Positions 59,192-64,000 of a stretch of DNA of 64,000 nucleotides are shown in pieces. The notes beneath the pieces were generated by a model, which did no database searches, was not told where the DNA came from, and was given only the letters and a program-made list of their open reading frames with translations. The first letter of the stretch is position 1. Each line of letters opens with the position of its first letter. The position numbers were made by a program, and so were the translations under genes. The DNA is from Allobaileyella intestinalis (GTDB lineage: Bacteria; Bacillota; Clostridia; Peptostreptococcales; Anaerovoracaceae), in the NCBI RefSeq assembly GCF_009695865.1, contig NZ_VUNB01000005.1:1-64000 (forward strand), written 5' to 3'.

Positions 59192-60139
59192 CTACAGCTT
59201 CGTTTCATAAATAATATTCTTTGCAAATTCTTCCATGGCCCGGCTGATGTACCGGGCTTTTTTCCAGTAAAAATATATGTTTCTGGTTGCGTGTTCACTG
59301 TCCAGCTTGTAGAAATACAGGTTGTTTTCGGAAGGGGCTCTAGATAAAAGGAGCTGTCCCACAAAGGCAATGCCGGCACCGGAGCTGGAAATGTTATATG
59401 CCGTTTGCTGCTGGTCCAGAACGAAGGCGATGTCAGGGTGGAAGTTCAGTTCCTTGCAAATTCTCATGGCCCTGGAGCCAGTGTCGTTAACTGTTCGCAG
59501 GATGATAAAAGGATAGTCCTTGAATTTTCCCAGAGGAACTGGCTGGTATGAAGCTTTTCTGTATGAGCCGTCCCGTATGGCATCTATGGGTATCTGGTAT
59601 CTGACCAGGTCCTGGTTCACACTGAATGATTCCGGCACTGTGAGGAGAAGCTGTTCTTCTCCTATGCAGTACCTGTCAAAAACTGCTGTGTCCAGCTCCT
59701 TGTTGTCCAGTAGAAAATCAATCTTTCCGTCTTTCAGCATGTCCACTAGAACTGCAGATTTTGCCTCGGATAGTGAAATGTCCAGGGCAGGATATTTCAT
59801 GGAAAACTGGCTGATCATTGGAGGCAGAACCCAGGATGAGAAAAAACTGCTTCCTCCGATTCTCAAACTTCCTGTGTGCAGCTCTCCCATGTCGTTGATG
59901 AAAGCCTCAAAATCCTTTTCAATACTCATGATCTGCTCAACTGCGTGTATGTATCTTCTGCCTACAGCAGTCAGGCTGAGAGGCTTGGTGCTCCTGTCAA
60001 AAATCGGGTATCCCGTTTTCTCTTCAACACGCCGCACGTTGGCGCTCAGTGAAGGCTGTGAAATATATAAGTTTGCCGCTGCTTTGGAAAAACTTTTTTC
60101 CTTGTAAACTTCGTAGACGTATTCCATTCCTCTGAACAT
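59192..60139 (-). CDS. LysR-family regulator, divergent from pckA
   Basis: 315 residues. The winged helix is SFSKAAANLYISQPSLSANV, with GYPIFDRSTKPL following; the effector domain shows GGSSFFSSWVLPPMISQF. The ATG at 60139 lies just after GGAGG; the longer frame to 60166 would include it. It reads away from PEP carboxykinase, and a TATAG/CTATA palindrome lies in the shared region. Confidence 0.88.
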   Translation of the reverse strand: MFRGMEYVYEVYKEKSFSKAAANLYISQPSLSANVRRVEEKTGYPIFDRSTKPLSLTAVGRRYIHAVEQIMSIEKDFEAFINDMGELHTGSLRIGGSSFFSSWVLPPMISQFSMKYPALDISLSEAKSAVLVDMLKDGKIDFLLDNKELDTAVFDRYCIGEEQLLLTVPESFSVNQDLVRYQIPIDAIRDGSYRKASYQPVPLGKFKDYPFIILRTVNDTGSRAMRICKELNFHPDIAFVLDQQQTAYNISSSGAGIAFVGQLLLSRAPSENNLYFYKLDSEHATRNIYFYWKKARYISRAMEEFAKNIIYETKL

Positions 60140-60220
60140 ATTATCCTCCAGGAATTCTCCAGGCATTCTCCAGCTTATCTGAAAACTTATTATCTGATAT
60201 ATGTTGTCACTTTCAAATTA

Positions 60221-60238
60221 TATAGGTTTGAAGCTATA
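60221..60238. promoter_or_regulatory. Candidate LysR box between lysR and pckA
   Basis: TATAG (60221-60225) and CTATA (60234-60238) are reverse complements 8 bases apart, in an A+T-rich 247-base intergenic region with several further TATATTAG-like elements. Confidence 0.45.
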
Positions 60239-60386
60239 TATACAATAGAAATATATATATTAGCCTATATTAGTACAAGCGAATATACTATATCCGGTTA
60301 TATAAGATGGTTTTCGGTGGCTGCGGCAAGGGGCTTTTCAGGTAATAGCTGTTGCTGCATACCATTTTCCTGGGGAGGATATTTCA

Positions 60387-61988
60387 ATGTTTTCAACAAT
60401 TTTCAATAATCTTGAGTCATCGGCGGTTCACCATAATGAAAGTGCCCCGTTTCTGGTAGAAAAAGCTCTGATGAGGAAAGAAGGGGATCTTACGGATACC
60501 GGTGCACTGGCTGTCAGAACGGGAAAATACACAGGCCGTTCTCCAGAAGACAAGTATATTGTGGACACAAAAGGAGTTCATAACAAAATCCACTGGGGTT
60601 CTGTGAACAGGCCGGTTTCCAGGAAGGTTTTCCGTGAAATCAGAGATGAGATGGTTGATTATCTCCGGGAAAAAGAAGTTTTCGTATTTGATGGTTTTGC
60701 AGGGGCTGATCCAAGATACAGGAGAAAGTTCAGAATTATCAATGAGAAGGCATGGCAGAACCTGTTCATACACAACCTGCTCATCAGACCTGATGAGGAA
60801 GAACTAAAAGAGTTCGGAGAGCCTGACTTCACCATCCTTTCTGTTCCAGGTTACAAGTGTGATCCGGAGAGATTCGGGATCCATTCTGAAGTTGCTGTGA
60901 TTATCGACTACGAGGCCCACGAGGCAATTATCGCTGGAACCGCATATGCCGGCGAGATCAAGAAAACTGTTTTTTCCATAATGAACTATGTGCTTCCAGT
61001 GGAAGACGGTGTCCTTCCAATGCACTGCTCTTCTAACATGGACCCGGTCACAGGGGAAACTGCGGTGTTCTTCGGCCTTTCAGGTACGGGAAAAACCACA
61101 CTGTCTGCAGATCCTTCCAGGAAGCTTATTGGAGATGACGAGCACGGATGGTCAAGAGAGGGCATTTTCAATATTGAAGGGGGATGCTACGCAAAATGCA
61201 TTGATCTGAAGGAAGATGAGCAGCCTGAAATTTTCCATGCAGTAAAATTCGGTGCAGTTACGGAAAACGTAATCGTCGATCCAGATACTGGAGTTCCTGA
61301 TTTCAGCAACAGAAATCTCACTGAAAATACCAGGGTTGGCTATCCTCTTGATTTCATAAGAAATTCTGAGAAGAAGGAAAGAGGCGGGATCCCTAAAGCT
61401 GTAATATTCCTGACTGCAGATGCATTCGGTGTGCTGCCGCCCATTTCCAGGCTTTCAAAAAAGGCTGCCATGTACCAGTTCGTTACAGGCTTTACTGCAA
61501 AACTGGCAGGTACAGAACGGGGAGTCAAGGAGCCTCAGCCTACTTTCTCGACTCTCTTTGGGGAGCCTTTCATGCCCCTGAAGGCGGAGGTTTATGCTGA
61601 AATGCTGGGCGAACGCCTTGAAAAATACGGCACCAAGGTATATCTGGTAAATACCGGCTGGTCCGGCGGCCCATACGGAGAAGGCCACAGGATGAAACTG
61701 GCTTATACAAGAGCCATGATCAGGGCCGCACTTTCAGGAAAGCTGGACAATGTGGAGTACATCCACGATGATCTGTTCAACCTTTTCATTCCGAAGACCT
61801 GCCCGGGAGTTCCAGAGGATATCCTTAACCCAAGAAACACCTGGAGAGACAAAACATCCTATGACAAACAGGCCATAGAACTGGCTTCCATGTTCGAGGA
61901 TAATTTCAGAGAAAAATACCCTGATATGCCTGGCGACATTGCAGCTGCAGGGCCTCATACAGAACAGATGGAATCAGCTGCAGTCTGA
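60387..61988 (+). CDS. pckA: Phosphoenolpyruvate carboxykinase (ATP)
   Basis: 533 residues. It has RTGKYTGRSPEDKYIVD for substrate, the P-loop GLSGTGKT (230-237) followed by LSADP, the metal-binding segment around IGDDEHGW, and a conserved C-terminal adenine region (NTGWSGGPYGEG). It interconverts oxaloacetate + ATP and PEP + CO2 + ADP; in fermenters it often runs toward oxaloacetate, conserving ATP. A divergent LysR gene probably controls it. GGAGG precedes the ATG. Confidence 0.95.
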   Translation: MFSTIFNNLESSAVHHNESAPFLVEKALMRKEGDLTDTGALAVRTGKYTGRSPEDKYIVDTKGVHNKIHWGSVNRPVSRKVFREIRDEMVDYLREKEVFVFDGFAGADPRYRRKFRIINEKAWQNLFIHNLLIRPDEEELKEFGEPDFTILSVPGYKCDPERFGIHSEVAVIIDYEAHEAIIAGTAYAGEIKKTVFSIMNYVLPVEDGVLPMHCSSNMDPVTGETAVFFGLSGTGKTTLSADPSRKLIGDDEHGWSREGIFNIEGGCYAKCIDLKEDEQPEIFHAVKFGAVTENVIVDPDTGVPDFSNRNLTENTRVGYPLDFIRNSEKKERGGIPKAVIFLTADAFGVLPPISRLSKKAAMYQFVTGFTAKLAGTERGVKEPQPTFSTLFGEPFMPLKAEVYAEMLGERLEKYGTKVYLVNTGWSGGPYGEGHRMKLAYTRAMIRAALSGKLDNVEYIHDDLFNLFIPKTCPGVPEDILNPRNTWRDKTSYDKQAIELASMFEDNFREKYPDMPGDIAAAGPHTEQMESAAV

Positions 61989-62012
61989 AGATCTCAGCGG
62001 CTTTTGGCGATA

Positions 62013-62130
62013 TTGACAAAAAACAATTCAATTATTATAATCATAAACAGTTTTATTGCGATTGTCATCGCAGTTTATTACTGGACTTTAAGGCGATAAC
62101 GGGAAGACATCATCCTGGTTTCGCCTTTTT
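62013..62130 (+). promoter_or_regulatory. Perfect consensus promoter and switch-like leader ending in a terminator
   Basis: TTGACA (62013-62018), 17 bases, TATAAT (62036-62041). The leader has a TGCGAT-TGTC-ATCGCA hairpin (about 62057-62072), then a terminator hairpin AAGGCGA/TCGCCTT (62090-62096 with 62121-62127) with TTTTT directly before the ribosome site. ATCGC of the first hairpin can instead pair with GCGAT (62093-62097) in the terminator arm, so the two folds exclude each other as in attenuators. Confidence 0.7.
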
Positions 62131-62146
62131 ATTTAAGGGGGTATGT

Positions 62147-62716
62147 ATGGACAAGCTGACACTTGAGGAAGCTAAGAAAATCAACGGAACCATGGTCACA
62201 GAGGACCATCTGATATTGCATGCGGCAAATGTTTCTGCTGCCATGGGGGCCATGGCACGTCATTTCGGCCAGGATCCAGAGGAGTGGGAGGCCGTGGGCT
62301 GGCTTCACGACTATGATTATGAGAAATATCCTGAAGAGCACCTGGCTCACACAGAAGAGCCCCTTCGCCAGCTAGGTGTACCGGAGGAAGATATCAGGGC
62401 AATCCTTGCTCATGGATACTCAATTTGCAACGAGGTTGAGCCTCTTACAGACATGGAAAAAAGCCTGTTTACCGTAGATGAGCTGACGGGCATAGTTCAG
62501 GCTGCGGCCCGCATGAGACCTAACGGCATCGTTGACATGGAGCTTAAAAGCTTCATGAAAAAGTGGAAGGACAAAAGATTTGCTGCTAAATGCAACCGTC
62601 CCCTGATCCTTCAAGGGTGTGAGATGCTGGGAATGGACATCAAGGAAGTTGCATCAATTGTAATCGATGGTATGAAAGCCCACGCAGAGGAACTGCAGCT
62701 TACAGGCAGTAACTAA
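62147..62716 (+). CDS. HD-superfamily hydrolase
   Basis: 189 residues. The HD motif is in AVGWLHDYDYEKYPEEH near residue 50, with LAHGYSICNE carrying a further His; together they make a metal-dependent phosphohydrolase site. Such small HD proteins are common and mostly uncharacterised; nucleotide substrates are usual. It is preceded by a very strong promoter with an attenuator-like leader, an unexpected degree of control for this family. Confidence 0.85.
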   Translation: MDKLTLEEAKKINGTMVTEDHLILHAANVSAAMGAMARHFGQDPEEWEAVGWLHDYDYEKYPEEHLAHTEEPLRQLGVPEEDIRAILAHGYSICNEVEPLTDMEKSLFTVDELTGIVQAAARMRPNGIVDMELKSFMKKWKDKRFAAKCNRPLILQGCEMLGMDIKEVASIVIDGMKAHAEELQLTGSN

Positions 62717-62817
62717 AGCAATTGACCAATGTTTGGAGCTGGTGTGCTTGAAGTTGGTGCTGCATTGTCTACGCACGTTTAACACTAGACAACATTGAAT
62801 AAAATCAAAAATAAACG

Positions 62818-63645
62818 TTAGAAATAGGCCGCTGAGATCGGACTTTCCTTTAATTCTTTTAGTCGCATGGAAATTGTCCTGGAGTCCAGCGGCCTTCGCA
62901 TTGTTTCGAAGGTCATGACCAGATTCTTCCCCAGAATAATGCCGTTTTTTTCGTAAGATGACAGTTTATCAAATACTTTTTTTGCATATTCACCGTCGTT
63001 GACAAGACCGAAATGTTCCCAGTAGGTTACTTGCCGCGTCTTTTTATCATAGATTGTAAAATCAGGAAAAACCTTTCCATATCCTTCTAAAAACACGGGC
63101 ATTTCATAGTGGTAATCGATTCCAGCATCTTCAAAGATATTCCCCGTATCTCTCTCCGCCTTAGAACGCACACGAACACCTTTTTTTGTATATATTTCAG
63201 GATCATCAGGTTTAAATGGCAAGCCTGAATACTTAATGTTCTTCCACTCTTCCAAAGCCTGGTCTGCAGGTGTAACAACTGGATTCACCAGACTTCGTAT
63301 TCCATCAGGGATTCCGTAAAAAACCGTGTCCGGATCAAACATTCCTTTATCAATCAGGCTCACAATTTTTCTGATGTTGTCCAGCGCTTTCTTCGCCTGC
63401 TTCAAAATTTCATCATCATAACGGCGCTGAGCAAGCTGCCGGGCGTACTCAACATTACATTTCTTGATATATCTGAATTTCTCGTCCCCATCAACACGGG
63501 CATAATACTGGAAGCCTTTTCCATGAGAATTCGCCTTTACAGTACCAGCAGGAGCCTTCTTAACTTCTTCTTCCTTCATTTCTACCAGCCTGTCCAGCTC
63601 GCTGATAACATTCTGAAAATATTCAACAATCAAACTAATATCCAT
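62818..63645 (-). CDS. Predicted nuclease-domain protein of unknown role
   Basis: 275 residues. The N-terminal ~110 residues are charged and helical (FQYYARVDGDEKFRYIKK, YARQLAQRRYDDEIL). The C-terminal half has VRSKAERDTGNIFEDAGI, YEMPVFLEGYGKVFPDFTIYD and TYWEHFGLV. The Glu, PDF-Asp and WEH-Glu order fits a PD-(D/E)XK-type nuclease. The ATG at 63645 is preferred, with AAAGGGATG upstream. It has no operon partner and lies next to a repeat array. Confidence 0.65.
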   Translation of the reverse strand: MDISLIVEYFQNVISELDRLVEMKEEEVKKAPAGTVKANSHGKGFQYYARVDGDEKFRYIKKCNVEYARQLAQRRYDDEILKQAKKALDNIRKIVSLIDKGMFDPDTVFYGIPDGIRSLVNPVVTPADQALEEWKNIKYSGLPFKPDDPEIYTKKGVRVRSKAERDTGNIFEDAGIDYHYEMPVFLEGYGKVFPDFTIYDKKTRQVTYWEHFGLVNDGEYAKKVFDKLSSYEKNGIILGKNLVMTFETMRRPLDSRTISMRLKELKESPISAAYF

Positions 63646-63870
63646 AAACACCCACATCCCTTTCAAAATCAACGTTTAAAAATTTAAACACATCCACCTG
63701 CATAGCCCGGCAATAGCCACTCAATTGTCCTCCAATTTCCAGTCAAATCGTTGTTAACGCCATTGTGCAATAGCTTTCATCTGATTTCAATAGCGGAATA
63801 AAATTGTGCATTTTAATGTCGGATAAAGGGATTTTTTGGAAAATGTACGCCCACCTGGCGGGCTGCATCT

Positions 63871-63979
63871 GTGCGGCGTCTGTGCGGCGCCTGTGCTGCG
63901 TCTGTGCGGCGTCCATGCGGCGTCCAGATTTGGGATGTGGGGCGGAATGGACGCCATGTGCTGGAGTGGGCGGCGTCCA
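63871..63979 (+). repeat. Start of a second GGACGCC hairpin-repeat array, with 11-bp tandem repeats
   Basis: Five 11-bp units of the form GTGCGGCGTCT run from 63871 to 63925. Then TGGACGCC (63948-63955) pairs with GGCGTCCA (63972-63979), followed by AGATTTGGG, also seen after a stem in the array at 48366-49072. The array continues past the window edge. The rest of 63646-63870 shows no gene. Confidence 0.75.
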
Positions 63980-64000
63980 GATTTGGGATATTGAGAGGAA

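Overview
The window looks like chromosomal DNA of a strictly anaerobic Firmicute (Clostridia / Eubacteriales). Support comes from strong AAGGAGG-type ribosome binding sites, GTG and TTG starts, a flavodiiron protein, PduL, several iron-dependent alcohol dehydrogenases, ATP-dependent PEP carboxykinase, Rrf2 regulators and IS607/TnpB. A closer placement is not safe from sequence reading alone.

Left part (1-15.7 kb): an accessory, partly decayed island. A tandemly duplicated excisionase leads into two paralogous tyrosine recombinases, then an IS3-type transposase. An A+T-rich defence segment follows: an AbiL-like ATPase + RloB pair, and a separate 496-residue protein with a PD-(D/E)XK-like C-terminus. 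Next come an IS256/IS1249-type remnant and an unknown gene behind a three-hairpin leader. An AbiEi-like winged-helix gene sits behind a consensus promoter overlapped by a 15-bp palindrome. Its partner AbiEii-like toxin appears broken in two: about 13 codons overlap the end of the regulator (11172), and the C-terminal half reappears about 4 kb later (15170-15538). Between them lies a redox cassette: LysR, flavodoxin, aldo/keto reductase, frameshifted Fe-alcohol dehydrogenase and a truncated lipoprotein.

Middle (15.8-49 kb): metabolism. An HPr-D-lactate dehydrogenase fusion, a DUF134-NifX regulator, an Fe-ADH, tRNA-Glu, a MalY/PatB-type beta-lyase, and an Rrf2 gene behind a nested-stem leader RNA. 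An ABC exporter operon is split by an IS607-TnpB element. A galactoside block follows: galK convergent with tetR, GH2, GPH symporter and GH36. Then come an EAL-PAS gene with an amber codon and a G10 tract in its promoter, pduL, flavodoxin, LtrA-like, adenine deaminase, Fe-ADH, and an operon of Nudix, uracil-DNA glycosylase and nuclease-helicase. A 0.7-kb array of 106-bp repeats, each unit holding two hairpins, closes the block.

Right part (49-64 kb): an Rrf2 gene preceded by fifteen 18-bp repeats heads a SirTM-macrodomain-dioxygenase group. It is followed by a hydrolase, an EamA exporter, a Crp/Fnr regulator facing a cupin and a flavodiiron protein with its palindrome at about -42, a LysR/YeiH pair, another LysR, pckA, an HD protein behind a switch-like leader, a predicted nuclease, and the start of a second array of the same hairpin-repeat family.

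Functional names rest on motif recognition by eye; no database search was run.
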